64,000 nucleotides of DNA from positions 1 to 64,000 of the forward strand of contig NZ_MTLG01000083.1 of the NCBI RefSeq assembly GCF_002192695.1. Direction: 5' to 3'. Every line of letters starts with the position of its first letter. Within the stretch, counting starts at the first letter, position 1. Source of the stretch: Achromobacter xylosoxidans (lineage in GTDB: Bacteria > Pseudomonadota > Gammaproteobacteria > Burkholderiales > Burkholderiaceae_B). Shown here one piece after another: positions 20,501 through 28,880 of this stretch. A model generated the notes under the pieces. That model saw nothing but the letters and a program-made list of their open reading frames with translations, searched no databases and had not been told where the DNA came from. The translations under genes were made by a program, and so were the position numbers.

Positions 20501-22709
20501 GGTCGTCGAAACGCCAGTAGTACTGGCGGTCTTCGCGGTACAGGCGCATCTGCGCCTGCGCCAGCGGCGCGATCTTGCCCTGCGCGTCCACGCGCAGCAC
20601 TTCAAAACCGGCCGGCGCGCCTTCGCGGGCCACGTCGCCGTCGAACTGCGGACGCACGGCGATCAGGCGGTCGGCGGGCCAGACGCTGCGCTCGATCGAG
20701 CGCACCACCGGACGGCCGCCGGATTCAAGCAGGCTGGCCGACACCCGCACCTTCATCGGCGAACGCGTGCCGCCCGTGCGCGGATCGACCTCGAGCTGGC
20801 CGTGGCCCTTGTCGTCCAGGGCCGTTTCGGGCAGCTCCTCGAAATGGCGGCGGGTATCGTCGGCCACGTCGCCGAAGATGAAGCCGGGCCATTGCTGGGG
20901 CAGCGCAAAACGGTCGCGCTTGACCTGGAAGCTGGACAGCAGGCGGTTGCCGGCGGCGGGCGCGCCGTAGAGATAGTCGCCCTGCACATCCACGGTCAGC
21001 GTTTCTTCCGGCGACAGCACCTCTTGATCGGAGGTCAGCGACATCTTCATGCGTTCGGGCAGGAATTCCTCGACCTGGAACTTCCAGGACGCGTCCGGCG
21101 CGCGCGACGCGGGGTCGACGCGCAATTCCAGCAGCCAGGTGCCGGTCTGCGCGTCCAGCGGCAGATCGATGCTGCGCTCGATATAGCCGGGCAAATCCTT
21201 CTTGGGCTGCCACAGGGTGCTCAGCACGGTGCGGCCGTCGGGACGCTTGATGGTGGCGGTCAGGGGCGACGGCGACAGCATGCGGCCGTCCAGGTCGCGC
21301 GGCAGGACCGACACGTTGAAGGTTTCGCCGGGACGGTACAGATTGCGGCCGGCATAGACGAACAGGTTGTTGGGGCGCGAAACGTGGCCGCCGATGTCGA
21401 ATTCGGACAGGTCCAGGGCGGGTTCGCCCAGGGCCAGCACGGTCATTTCCTTGTCGCGCGAGGCGCGGATGACGCGCGCATTGGCGAAGCTGCCATCAAA
21501 GCGAACATGGCCCTGTCCGTCCGCGGCGGCCTTGGCCAGCGACTTGCCGGCGCCGTCCACCAGTTCGAACACGGCGCCCGAGATGGCGGTGCCGCTCTTC
21601 AGGGACACGGAATAGGCCTCGATGCGGTCGCTGTAGCGGCGCGCGTGCAGGCCGATGTCGCTGACGTAGAAATACGTCACCTGGTATTCGTAACGGAAAC
21701 GGCCGGGCTGGCTCATCACCGCGATGTAGATGCCGGGCTCCTGCAGTTCCTTGACGCCTTCGACCGGCAGGAACGTGACATGGCGGCGGTTGGGCTTGTC
21801 GTCGGTGACGAAGCGGCCTTGATAGACGCTGGTCGTCAGCGAGTTCAGGCGGTCCAGGTCCCAGTTGCTGACCGAGCCCTTCAGGCTGCGGTTGTCGGAA
21901 TAGCGCCAGTTGTCTTCTTCGTCGCCGCTGTCTTCCTCTTCGCCCGAGCCGGCGCTGCGGCCGATGCCCAGCACGCTGTCGAACAGTTCAGGCACGCGCT
22001 CCGGCGATACGCGCAGGAACTGCACGTCCACTTCGGGCACGTTCACCGTGGCCACGGGCAGGCCGCCATTCTGGCCGGCCGGCAACACCACGCCGCGGCT
22101 GGCGAAATAGAACGACGGCGGCATGGCCTGCGTGTTCACCTCGCAATTCGACGCTTCCGCCAGCTTGACGCCGGCGCCCGAGCCGGGCAGACCGGCGCGC
22201 ACCGAGATCGCGTAGGAACGCTGCGGTTGGACGTAGGGGAAATAGACCATGCGGGGGTTGTCGCCCACCACCCAGTTGCCCTTCAGGATCTTGCCCTTCG
22301 GCGCCGAGTCGCCCGGCCGTACCGAGGCGGGCTGGTCACCGTTGGTGGCGGCCGATTCGCTGTCCTTGTCGGCAGCCGAACCCGTGTCCGTCACCTGCAG
22401 ATAGCTGTCCAGGTCGGCCTTGGCGTCCACCGGTTGCGTGAAAGTCACAGCCAGGGCCAGCGTGTCGTTATATTGGCGCGGTTGGCAGGAAAGCGCGGCA
22501 AACGGATCGGCCGCACCGACCACCGCGCTGGCGGGCAACGCCGGCTTGGCATCGCCGCCTCCCGCCGCGGCCGCGGGCTGCGACACGACGGCTGGCGCCG
22601 GCGTGGCGGACTGCCGCTCCTTGCCCATCCACCAGCCCACGCCGATGGCGCCGGCCAATACCACGACCCCGGCTGTCGCCAGCCAGGCCTTGCTGATCTT
22701 TCCACTCAC
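17511..22709 (-). CDS. yfhM: Bacterial alpha-2-macroglobulin family protein (YfhM-like)
   Basis: This ~1732-residue periplasmic protein is thought to trap proteases that breach the outer membrane. It has an N-terminal hydrophobic anchor (AWLATAGVVVLAGAIGVGWW) with no lipobox, several MG domains, and a reactive thioester motif YGCTEQ near residue 1230, followed by the alpha-helical TED domain. This places it in the thioester class. I chose the GTG at 22709 because GGGAG precedes it by 7 nt; another GTG 18 nt upstream has no Shine-Dalgarno. The final codons overlap pbpC. Lack of a lipobox is a difference from E. coli YfhM, which is a lipoprotein. Confidence 0.92.
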   Translation of the reverse strand: MSGKISKAWLATAGVVVLAGAIGVGWWMGKERQSATPAPAVVSQPAAAAGGGDAKPALPASAVVGAADPFAALSCQPRQYNDTLALAVTFTQPVDAKADLDSYLQVTDTGSAADKDSESAATNGDQPASVRPGDSAPKGKILKGNWVVGDNPRMVYFPYVQPQRSYAISVRAGLPGSGAGVKLAEASNCEVNTQAMPPSFYFASRGVVLPAGQNGGLPVATVNVPEVDVQFLRVSPERVPELFDSVLGIGRSAGSGEEEDSGDEEDNWRYSDNRSLKGSVSNWDLDRLNSLTTSVYQGRFVTDDKPNRRHVTFLPVEGVKELQEPGIYIAVMSQPGRFRYEYQVTYFYVSDIGLHARRYSDRIEAYSVSLKSGTAISGAVFELVDGAGKSLAKAAADGQGHVRFDGSFANARVIRASRDKEMTVLALGEPALDLSEFDIGGHVSRPNNLFVYAGRNLYRPGETFNVSVLPRDLDGRMLSPSPLTATIKRPDGRTVLSTLWQPKKDLPGYIERSIDLPLDAQTGTWLLELRVDPASRAPDASWKFQVEEFLPERMKMSLTSDQEVLSPEETLTVDVQGDYLYGAPAAGNRLLSSFQVKRDRFALPQQWPGFIFGDVADDTRRHFEELPETALDDKGHGQLEVDPRTGGTRSPMKVRVSASLLESGGRPVVRSIERSVWPADRLIAVRPQFDGDVAREGAPAGFEVLRVDAQGKIAPLAQAQMRLYREDRQYYWRFDDQRGWNSGYTETEELLDSREIALNDRAQLTVPVKWGRYRLEIADPETGQTLRYRFYAGWNAQDADSMGNRPDRVQMKLEGVPAKPGDTVKLTLTPPHDGQALITVEGDRMLWSTWVAVKATGTQVEIPVDKTWKRHDLYIAAAVFRPGSEGDRVTPARALGLTFLPIASADRKLDVKLTAPPKAVPETKATVRVKVDGALGKQATVTLSAVDVGILNINQYKTPDPLDYFFGKHRYAPELLDMYGKLIEKMDGTKGKLKWGGDAAMRGDSKSLPKKVKLVDLFSGPVTLNEQGEADIPLDLPDFNGTLRLMAVAFTPDNYGSTDTEMVVAAPIVAELNTPRFITPGDQAAIALDVTNLSGAEQKVTVKLEALDPLAIVDGVKTVTLKDKQRTTLRFTATTTGSYGLGLMRLTVDGQGGGKPVHIVRESVLQVQPAYAAERQVRRMRLNPGESNAPQASWVASYYPDSTTVSMTVSNRPPINVNRLVEGLLNYPYGCTEQTISATLPWVMLDEAAAKQFGLKPRSKAERDAKVAGAIGRLAGMRNAVGSYNLWSSSSSRDVWLTAYAVGFMQDARDNGFEVPEASLDRSRQWLLEQVQQSSGAFGIWSPNLKRSVESGRYDSGDLSILREDHRRFAGLATAALALARDKKAPLSTVRQLYDNYQERARSPLPLIQLAAAFKLMGDEGRMKSALEQAVAREYGINTRRNSSYYDEWLGDYGSGVRDYALAFAIADKYELRHERMDNLLTQLASRLGNRSYLSTQEQMSLLLAARALGGDKATPWSATLTVNGSTKALAGGTSDQTVSLSAADLAGAQLVNTGNQSLFVEYDIQGSPTTVPAPRSDVIQLKRGWYRPDGRPWDGGSLQTGDMLVVWVQASANQNIPDGLLVDRVPAGFEVENLNLSQSPEMQEWTIGGRRVAEAMSDPNIKHREFRDDRYVAAVSLGRGKVDVFYLVRVVTPGRYAVPSTVAEDMYRPEIRGVGEQWSTVEIRDRGAKRP

Positions 22710-22868
22710 GGCAAATCTCCCGCTCACTCAAATTCAGACGTACTGCTCCTTTGCGGCGGAGCTGCCGACCTGATCATTCCGCGCGCTTCTCGGGTACGCG
22801 GATACTGCTTGTCAAAATAACCGGACAACACAACGCCGCCATGACAGGCGGCGCATTGATTCTGAGGT

Positions 22869-23183
22869 TCAGACGGGTTCCATCACGCATTGCAGGGGGT
22901 GCTGGCGCGCCCGCGCGTACTGGGCCACTTGCGCAATACGCGTGGCGGCGAGGTCCCGGGGATAAACCCCGCATACACCACGTCCTTCGTGATGCACCTG
23001 CAACATGATCCGCGTGGCCTCTTCGTGATTCTTATTGAAGAACTTCTGCAGCACTTTCACGACGAACTCCATCGGGGTGTAGTCGTCGTTCAGCAGCAGG
23101 ACCTGGTACATCGGAGGCGGCGCGGCGCGCGCCGGAGCCTTCTCGACGGCCAAATCATGCTGGGTATCCAAGGTAGAACTCAT
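22869..23183 (-). CDS. clpS: ClpS, N-end rule adaptor for ClpAP
   Basis: This 104-residue adaptor has a flexible N-terminal ~24 residues, then the conserved core [17 protein letters not shown] with the Asn-Asp-Asp loop and Met of the N-degron pocket, [15 protein letters not shown] containing the ClpA-contact His pair, and the terminal helix. It delivers proteins with N-terminal Leu/Phe/Tyr/Trp to ClpAP. clpS normally sits directly upstream of clpA. Here it is co-directional but separated from clpA by the macroglobulin and pbpC genes. It is divergent from the cold-shock gene. Confidence 0.96.
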   Translation of the reverse strand: MSSTLDTQHDLAVEKAPARAAPPPMYQVLLLNDDYTPMEFVVKVLQKFFNKNHEEATRIMLQVHHEGRGVCGVYPRDLAATRIAQVAQYARARQHPLQCVMEPV

Positions 23184-23218
23184 AGGGCCGCTATTCTATT
23201 TAAACGGGGGACGGCTAG

Positions 23219-23243
23219 CGTGTAACTTACGGAAAATTACACG
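23219..23243. promoter_or_regulatory. 7-bp inverted repeat in the clpS/csp divergent region
   Basis: CGTGTAA and TTACACG flank an 11-nt AT-rich spacer, 36-60 nt upstream of clpS and just upstream of the cold-shock promoter. It is a reasonable operator candidate; the regulator is unknown. Confidence 0.35.
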
Positions 23244-23265
23244 TAGAAATGCGTAGTTTCCATAC

Positions 23266-23295
23266 TTGACGCCGCAAAGAAAAGCGGCGCATTAT
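23266..23295 (+). promoter_or_regulatory. Predicted sigma70 promoter of the cold-shock gene
   Basis: TTGACG (23266-23271) and CATTAT (23290-23295) are separated by 18 nt. The spacer contains CGCCGC and GCGGCG as an inverted repeat. The predicted transcript start near 23302 gives a leader of about 105 nt before the ATG, long enough for the structured, temperature-sensing leader typical of cspA-type genes. Confidence 0.6.
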
Positions 23296-23408
23296 CCACG
23301 CATTCTGGGGTTTTCAACGCATCGAAAATCTGCCAGGAAGCCGGAGGGGGGACAGGGGTCTAGGCCGCGATGCCCTTCGTCAACATACGATTCAATGAGG
23401 CAGTCCGC

Positions 23409-23654
23409 ATGTCTGATACGACCGCAACCGCCGTCCAAGGGGACAATCCCAAATCGACGGGCACCGTCAAATGGTTCAACGATGCAAAGGGGTTCGGCTT
23501 CATTACGCCCGACGACGGCGGTGAAGATCTGTTCGCCCATTTTTCGTCCATCCAGATGAATGGTTTTAAAACCCTGAAGGAAGGCCAGAAAGTGGCCTTC
23601 GAGATTATTCAGGGGCCCAAAGGCAAGCAGGCGCTTAATATCACGGCTGCCTGA
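23409..23654 (+). CDS. Cold-shock domain protein (CspA family)
   Basis: This 81-residue single-stranded nucleic-acid-binding protein melts RNA structure and acts as transcription antiterminator and translation helper. It has [15 protein letters not shown] (RNP1) and DLFAHFSSI (RNP2) in an OB fold, plus a ~15-residue N-terminal extension ([14 protein letters not shown]) that minimal Csps lack. The internal ATG at 23409 was chosen because GAGG lies 8 nt upstream and the earlier frame matches no family. A strong intrinsic terminator follows at 23696. Which csp paralogue it is, and whether it is cold-induced, cannot be told. Confidence 0.95.
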   Translation: MSDTTATAVQGDNPKSTGTVKWFNDAKGFGFITPDDGGEDLFAHFSSIQMNGFKTLKEGQKVAFEIIQGPKGKQALNITAA

Positions 23655-23695
23655 GTTACCCTTTAAAGCGCAACGGTAAGGTTGCGCCATTATTC

Positions 23696-23729
23696 AGGCG
23701 GGGCTTTCGAGCCCCGCCTTGTTATTTTT
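23696..23729 (+). terminator. Intrinsic terminator of the cold-shock gene
   Basis: AGGCGGGGCT and AGCCCCGCCT form a perfect 10-bp stem capped by a very stable TTCG (UUCG) tetraloop, followed by TTGTTATTTTTC. Confidence 0.93.
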
Positions 23730-23747
23730 CATTCATTACGCCAGGCC

Positions 23748-24251
23748 ATGCCCAAGAACGCCGTTTTAATTCCTGTCAGCCTCACGTTGTTCAAGACAGC
23801 GTTCTTCAGAAACCTCCTGCCGAAAACCCTGGCCGCCATCGCGATGGCCCTGCCCGCGGCGGCCGGCGCGCAGCAGACCGGCCCGCAAGCCCCTCTGCCC
23901 ACCACCCAGCTCTCGGCCGGCATCCATATTATCCGCGCAGAAGTCGCGAACACGGAAGCGACCCGCCGCGACGGCCTGATGTTCCGCAAGGAGCTGCCCG
24001 GCAACGACGGCATGCTGTTCGTCTTCGAACAACCCGACGTGCAGTGCTTCTGGATGCGCAACACCCTGCTGCCGCTCTCGATTGCCTTTATCGCCGACGA
24101 TGGCACGATCGTCAACATCGAGGACATGGCGCCACAGACCGAAGACCCGCACTGCGCCAAGAAGCCGGTGCGGTATGCGCTGGAAATGGCCCAAGGCTGG
24201 TTCGATCAGCATGGCATCAAGGCCGGCAAGAAACTGGACGGCCTGCCCTGA
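23748..24251 (+). CDS. DUF192 family secreted protein
   Basis: This 167-residue protein has a probable signal peptide (basic start, hydrophobic stretch to AAAGAQQ near residue 45) and a DUF192 domain. Family landmarks include RRDGLMFRKELP, GMLFVFEQPD, CFWMRNTLLPLSIAFI and GTIVNIEDMAP. The function of DUF192 proteins is not established. The ATG at 23748 was preferred because the upstream in-frame extension runs through the preceding terminator. The gene lies 18 nt after that terminator, so it probably has its own promoter or depends on read-through. Confidence 0.85.
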   Translation: MPKNAVLIPVSLTLFKTAFFRNLLPKTLAAIAMALPAAAGAQQTGPQAPLPTTQLSAGIHIIRAEVANTEATRRDGLMFRKELPGNDGMLFVFEQPDVQCFWMRNTLLPLSIAFIADDGTIVNIEDMAPQTEDPHCAKKPVRYALEMAQGWFDQHGIKAGKKLDGLP

Positions 24252-24273
24252 GGCGAGCCCGTCGGCAGACATG

Positions 24274-24300
24274 AAAAGGGAGCCCTGGAGGCTCCCTTTT
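24274..24300. terminator. Bidirectional intrinsic terminator
   Basis: AAAAGGGAGCC and GGCTCCCTTTT form a perfect 11-bp stem with a 5-nt loop. The flanking A and T tracts let it terminate both the DUF192 gene (plus) and the convergent thiolase gene (minus). Confidence 0.92.
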
Positions 24301-24337
24301 CGTTCCAGCGCGCTGCGAGCCGCAGCGCGCCAGGCGA

Positions 24338-25543
24338 TCACACGCGTTCGATGATCAGGGCGATGCCCTGGCCCACGCCGATGCACATGGTGCACAGCGC
24401 GTAGCGGCCGCCGGTGCGGTGCAGCTGGTTGATCGCGGTGGTGGCCAGGCGCGCGCCGCTGGCGCCCAGCGGGTGGCCCAGGGCGATCGCGCCGCCGTTG
24501 GGGTTCACGCGCGGGTCGTTGTCGGCGATGCCCAGTTGGCGCAGCACGGCCAGGCCCTGGGCGGCAAACGCCTCGTTCAGTTCGATCACGTCCATCTGCG
24601 CAAGCGTAAGGCCGGTCTGGGCCAGCACCTTCAGCGTGGCGGGCGCCGGGCCGATGCCCATGATGCGCGGCGCGACGCCGGCCGTGGCCATGCCGACCAC
24701 GCGGGCGCGCGGGGTCAGGCCATGGCGGGCGGCGGCCTTTTCGTCGGCCAGCAGCAGCGCGGCGGCGCCGTCGTTGACGCCCGAGGCGTTGCCGGCGGTG
24801 ACGGTGCCGCCTTCGCGGACCACGCCCTTCAGTTTGGCCAGCGATTCCAGCGTGGTTTCACGCGGGTGTTCGTCCTTGCTGACGACGATGGCATCGCCCT
24901 TCTTCTGGGCGATCGACACCGGCACGATCTCGGCGTCGAAGAAGCCTTCCTTCTGTGCGCGGGCGGTCTTCTGCTGGCTGGCCAGCGCGAACAGGTCCTG
25001 GTCTGCGCGGCTGATCTTGAAATCGTCGGCGACGTTCTCGGCCGTTTCGGGCATCGAGTCCACGCCGTATTGCGCCTTCATCAGCTTGTTGATGAAGCGC
25101 CAGCCGATGGTGGTGTCGTAAATCGCGGCGCTGCGCGAGAACGCGCTGTCGGCTTTGCCCATGACGAAAGGCGCGCGGCTCATGCTTTCCACGCCGCCGG
25201 CCAGCATCAGGCCGGCTTCGCCGGCGCGGATGGCGCGGGCGGCGCCGCCGATGGCGTCCAGGCCCGAACCGCACAGGCGGTTGACGGTGGCGCCGGGCAC
25301 TTCGATCGGCAGGCCGGCCAGCAGCGTGGCCATGCGGGCCACGTTGCGGTTGTCTTCACCCGCCTGGTTGGCGCAGCCCATGATGGCGTCGTCCAGTTCT
25401 TCCCAGCGCACGCCGGGATTGCGCGCCACCAGCGCCTTGATGGCTACGGCGGCGAGATCATCGGGGCGCACGGAAGCCAGCGCGCCGCCGTAGCGGCCGA
25501 AGGGGGTGCGGATCGCATCACAAATGAAAGCATGCACGGTCAT
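24338..25543 (-). CDS. pcaF: 3-oxoadipyl-CoA thiolase / acetyl-CoA acyltransferase
   Basis: This 401-residue thiolase probably cleaves 3-oxoadipyl-CoA to succinyl-CoA and acetyl-CoA, the last step of the beta-ketoadipate pathway. The active-site Cys is in NRLCGSGLDAI (about residue 90), with GHPLGASGARL (His) and CTMCIGVGQG (second Cys). The 401-aa length and the RTPFGRYGGALASVRPDDLAA start match PcaF/PaaJ better than acetoacetyl-CoA thiolases (~392 aa). No pca or paa genes are adjacent, so a role in fatty-acid or other ring-cleavage pathways remains possible. Confidence 0.85.
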   Translation of the reverse strand: MTVHAFICDAIRTPFGRYGGALASVRPDDLAAVAIKALVARNPGVRWEELDDAIMGCANQAGEDNRNVARMATLLAGLPIEVPGATVNRLCGSGLDAIGGAARAIRAGEAGLMLAGGVESMSRAPFVMGKADSAFSRSAAIYDTTIGWRFINKLMKAQYGVDSMPETAENVADDFKISRADQDLFALASQQKTARAQKEGFFDAEIVPVSIAQKKGDAIVVSKDEHPRETTLESLAKLKGVVREGGTVTAGNASGVNDGAAALLLADEKAAARHGLTPRARVVGMATAGVAPRIMGIGPAPATLKVLAQTGLTLAQMDVIELNEAFAAQGLAVLRQLGIADNDPRVNPNGGAIALGHPLGASGARLATTAINQLHRTGGRYALCTMCIGVGQGIALIIERV

Positions 25544-25670
25544 GGGAAGCTCGAAGTAAGTGAGAAAAAATCCGGATCGGAGGGATCTTAACGCAGCGCT
25601 TTCGCGCCAAGTTGGTGCGCCCGCAGGATGTCCGCTGCACGGACAGTGTCCAATGGCTGTTCACCCCGAC

Positions 25671-25689
25671 GGTGCGCGCCGCGCGCACC
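25671..25689. repeat. GC-rich hairpin between the ClC and thiolase genes
   Basis: GGTGCGCG and CGCGCACC form a perfect 8-bp stem with a 3-nt loop, 30 nt past the ClC stop. It may end the ClC transcript although it lacks a T-run. Otherwise the 175-nt spacer shows nothing recognisable. Confidence 0.35.
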
Positions 25690-25718
25690 ATGGCAACGCG
25701 CGAATCGGGGCTGCCGAC

Positions 25719-27113
25719 TCAGGCCGCGGGCGGCCTGGCGGCGCGCCCGGCGTCGACGATGGCCTGCCTGCGGAAGCGCCCCGCGGCCAGGTGATAGAAC
25801 GGTTGCGGGCAGAACTGGCGCGACACGCCCGAGGCCAGCAGGGACCCGACCAGCAGCCAGAACAACATGGGCTGGCTGCCCGTCATTTCCATCACCACCA
25901 CGCTGGCGGTCAGCGGCGCCTGGGTCGCGGCGGCCAGGAAGGCGGCCATCGAAATCAGCACCAGCACGCGGTGGTCCACGCCCTCTCCCGCCAGTTGCCA
26001 GATATGGTGGCCGATGCCCGCGCCCGTGGTCAGGGCCGGCGTGAAGATGCCGCCCGGTATGCCCGCCCAATACGAAGCGACGGTCGCGGCCAGCTTGGCC
26101 AGGCCGAAGCTGGCGGGCGCCGTGTCCTTGCCCGACAGCAGGTCGGCGGCCACGCCATAGCCCGTGCCGTAGACGCTGCCGGCCGTGGCCAGCCCGATCA
26201 GCGCCAGGACCAGGCCCATGATGAAGGCCGTCCAGATCGGATGCGCGCGGATCCAGGCGCGCCAGGAGAGTGGCGCGCTGCCGGCCGCCCCCTTGCCGAG
26301 CAGCCGGGCGAATATGCCGCCCAATGCACCATTGAGGGCCGCGCAGATGGCCACCCACATCACCATGCCATGCGCCAGCGGCGCGCCGCCGAACACGCCG
26401 AAATAGGGGTTGTTGCCGACCACGGCCACGACCAGAAAGCCCGAGGCCAGCACGCCGATCAGCACCAGCCGCTGCCAGCGCAGCACGGTGCCGCGTCCGA
26501 GTTCCTCGATGGCGAAGATGACGCCGGCCAGCGGCGCGTTGAAGGCGGCGGCCAGGCCGCCCGCGGCCCCGGCGGCGATCAGTTCATTGGCATGGAAGCC
26601 GCGCAACTGCACGCCGCGCCGCTTCCAGAAGTCGCCCCAGGCCAGCATCAGCGCGGCGCCCACCTGGACCGACGGCCCTTCGCGGCCGATCGACGCGCCG
26701 GCCAGCATGCCGAAAAACGCGAGCGGAATCTTCCAGAGGGTTTGCCCCAGCGCCACCAGGCTGTTCTGGCTGGCGCCCGGCGGCAGCGACAAGGCGCCGA
26801 TGACCTGGGGAATGCCGCTGCCCGACGCGTTGGGTGCGAAGCGCAAGGTCAGCCAGCGCAAGGCCGCCAGGCTCAGCGGCAGGACCAGCAGCGCCAGCCA
26901 GCCGTTGTAGGCCACCCACTCGCGGTTCCATTCCAACGCCTTGTCGGCCAGATAGGCAAAGCCCAGCGACATCAGCGCCACCAGGCCGGCGCCCCCCAGC
27001 AGCAGCCCCATCTGAACGCTCTTGCGCGACAGGCGGTTGATCTGGCGCACCTTGCGATGCGCCCATCGGCGCGGGCCGGCCAGCAGCCGGCGTAGGGGGT
27101 CGGGCAGGTTCAT
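25719..27113 (-). CDS. ClC-family chloride channel / H+-Cl- antiporter
   Basis: This 464-residue membrane protein has all the ClC signatures: GSGIPQ (98-103, chloride site), GREGP (143-147, gating Glu145), AFNAPLAGVIFAIEE with Glu204 matching the internal proton glutamate of E. coli ClC-ec1, and GIPGGIFTPALT. Both key glutamates are present, so a proton-coupled antiporter is more likely than a passive channel. The ATG at 27113 removes a 21-residue extension with no homology. In enterobacteria such proteins support extreme acid resistance; its role here is unknown. Confidence 0.93.
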   Translation of the reverse strand: MNLPDPLRRLLAGPRRWAHRKVRQINRLSRKSVQMGLLLGGAGLVALMSLGFAYLADKALEWNREWVAYNGWLALLVLPLSLAALRWLTLRFAPNASGSGIPQVIGALSLPPGASQNSLVALGQTLWKIPLAFFGMLAGASIGREGPSVQVGAALMLAWGDFWKRRGVQLRGFHANELIAAGAAGGLAAAFNAPLAGVIFAIEELGRGTVLRWQRLVLIGVLASGFLVVAVVGNNPYFGVFGGAPLAHGMVMWVAICAALNGALGGIFARLLGKGAAGSAPLSWRAWIRAHPIWTAFIMGLVLALIGLATAGSVYGTGYGVAADLLSGKDTAPASFGLAKLAATVASYWAGIPGGIFTPALTTGAGIGHHIWQLAGEGVDHRVLVLISMAAFLAAATQAPLTASVVVMEMTGSQPMLFWLLVGSLLASGVSRQFCPQPFYHLAAGRFRRQAIVDAGRAARPPAA

Positions 27114-27185
27114 GGGCACAAGCCGGCTCGGTTGGAGGTGGCTAACCTTACCACTCCCACCTGACCGGCAGCCCACAACGCAGGA

Positions 27186-28880
27186 TCAGAACGTCGACCA
27201 GTCGTCGTCCGAAGCCTGCGCCAGCGCGGGACGCGCTGCGGGCACGGCCGGCTGCTTGCGCGACGCCACGGGCACGGCCTGCACCAGGCGGACCTGGGCT
27301 TCGCGGGCCGATCCGCCGCCCGCTTCCACCTTGAAGCGGCGCACTTCCTGGGCCAGGCGGGTGGCCTGTTCCTGCATGCTGGCGGCGGCAGCGGCCGCCT
27401 CCTCCACCAATGCCGCGTTCTGCTGGGTCACGGTGTCCATCTGCGCCACGGCCTGGTTGACCTGGCCGATGCCGGCGGACTGCTCTTCCGATGCGCTGGC
27501 GATTTCGCGCACCAGGGTGGCGACCTGGCGCACGCTATCCACCACTTCACGCATGGTGCGGCCGGCCTCGTCGACCTGGCGCGTGCCGCCCTCGACGCGC
27601 GTGACCGACTCGTCGATCAGGGCCTTGATCTCCTTGGCCGCCACCGCCGAGCGCTGCGCCAGCGTGCGCACCTCGCCCGCCACCACGGCGAAGCCGCGGC
27701 CCTGCTCGCCCGCGCGCGCCGCTTCCACGGCGGCGTTGAGCGCCAGGATGTTGGTCTGGAAGGCGATGCCGTCGATCACGCCCGTGATGTCGGCGATGCG
27801 GCGCGAGCTGTCGGAAATCGCGCTCATGGTCTGGACCACGCCCTCCACCACCTCGCCGCCGCGCACCGCCACGGTGGAAGCCTGGTTGACCAGGCGGTCC
27901 GCTTCGCTGGCGTTGTTGGCGTTCTGCTGCACGGTGCTGGTCAGCTGCTCCATCGACGCCGCGGTTTCCTCCAGCGACGAGGCCTGTTCCTCGGTACGCT
28001 GCGACAGGTCGGCGTTGCCCTGCGCGATCTGCGAGGACGCCGAGGCGATGCTTTCGCAGCCGTCGCGCACGTCCTTGACGATGCGCGCCAGGCTTTCATT
28101 CATGGTCTTGAGCGCGCCCATCAGGTCGCCGGTTTCGTCACGCGTGGCGACCTGGATGTCGGTCGTCAGATCGCCGGCCGCAACCTGGCGCGCGGCCGTC
28201 ACGGCCTGTTCCAGCGGGCGCACGATGCCGCGCGTCACCAGCCAGCCCAGCAACATGCCGACCGCGACGCCGATCACAGCCAGGACGATCATGACGGCGC
28301 GCAACGTTTCATACAGGTCCGTGCCCGCCTGCACGCTTTGCGCCGCGACGTTTTCCTTGGCCTTCGCCAAGGTCGTCATCAGGTCATCCAGCTTCTGCGA
28401 CGAGGCGATCACGCGCGCCTCGATCTCGGCCACTTGCGGATCGGCCTGGGTCAGCGGCCGGGCCTGCGCGGCGGCAAAGAAAGCGGCGGATTCGCGCTTC
28501 CAGACCTGCTCGGTCTCGGTGAACTGCGCCAGCAGGCGCTTGCCCTCTTCCGAATAGAAATTGGCGGCAGCCTTTTCGCGCAGGGCGTCCATAGCGGCCA
28601 CGGCGTCGTCGAACTGCTTGCGCAGCGCCTGGCGCTCCTTGTCGGTGGACGCGGCCAGGTAGCCGCTGCGGGCGCGGCCCGCATAGATCAGATTGATATT
28701 GGCTTCCTTGATGTCCGAGATGCCGCGCAGCTCGGTGTCGTAAAGCCGGTCGTTCATTTCATTGATGCGCGCCAGGCCCCAAACCCCGAAGCCCCCGATC
28801 GCACCGCCTATCACTGCCACCAGCAGAAACGCGCCCGACAGGCGCGCGCCAATGCGCAAACCCGAAAATAACCGCAACAT
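27186..28880 (-). CDS. Methyl-accepting chemotaxis protein
   Basis: This 564-residue chemoreceptor has TM1 (about residues 8-32), a ~150-residue periplasmic four-helix sensor, TM2 (about 190-212), HAMP ([21 protein letters not shown]) and a long signalling coiled coil. The hairpin tip contains [20 protein letters not shown]. The extreme C-terminus DDWSTF resembles the xWxxF pentapeptide that tethers CheR and CheB, so it may be a high-abundance, fully adapting receptor. Ligand unknown. No che or flagellar genes are nearby. The start at 28880 has GGGAAGGG just upstream. Confidence 0.94.
   Translation of the reverse strand: MLRLFSGLRIGARLSGAFLLVAVIGGAIGGFGVWGLARINEMNDRLYDTELRGISDIKEANINLIYAGRARSGYLAASTDKERQALRKQFDDAVAAMDALREKAAANFYSEEGKRLLAQFTETEQVWKRESAAFFAAAQARPLTQADPQVAEIEARVIASSQKLDDLMTTLAKAKENVAAQSVQAGTDLYETLRAVMIVLAVIGVAVGMLLGWLVTRGIVRPLEQAVTAARQVAAGDLTTDIQVATRDETGDLMGALKTMNESLARIVKDVRDGCESIASASSQIAQGNADLSQRTEEQASSLEETAASMEQLTSTVQQNANNASEADRLVNQASTVAVRGGEVVEGVVQTMSAISDSSRRIADITGVIDGIAFQTNILALNAAVEAARAGEQGRGFAVVAGEVRTLAQRSAVAAKEIKALIDESVTRVEGGTRQVDEAGRTMREVVDSVRQVATLVREIASASEEQSAGIGQVNQAVAQMDTVTQQNAALVEEAAAAAASMQEQATRLAQEVRRFKVEAGGGSAREAQVRLVQAVPVASRKQPAVPAARPALAQASDDDWSTF

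Noticed and set aside
19803-22820. A ~1005-codon open frame opposite the macroglobulin gene
   Set aside because: Same composition bias and no recognisable motifs; it runs through the macroglobulin start region, so it is a codon-bias shadow.
24338-25543. Thiolase as PhbA (acetoacetyl-CoA thiolase)
   Set aside because: The 401-aa length and N-terminal sequence fit 3-oxoadipyl-CoA thiolase better, and no phaC or phaB is adjacent.
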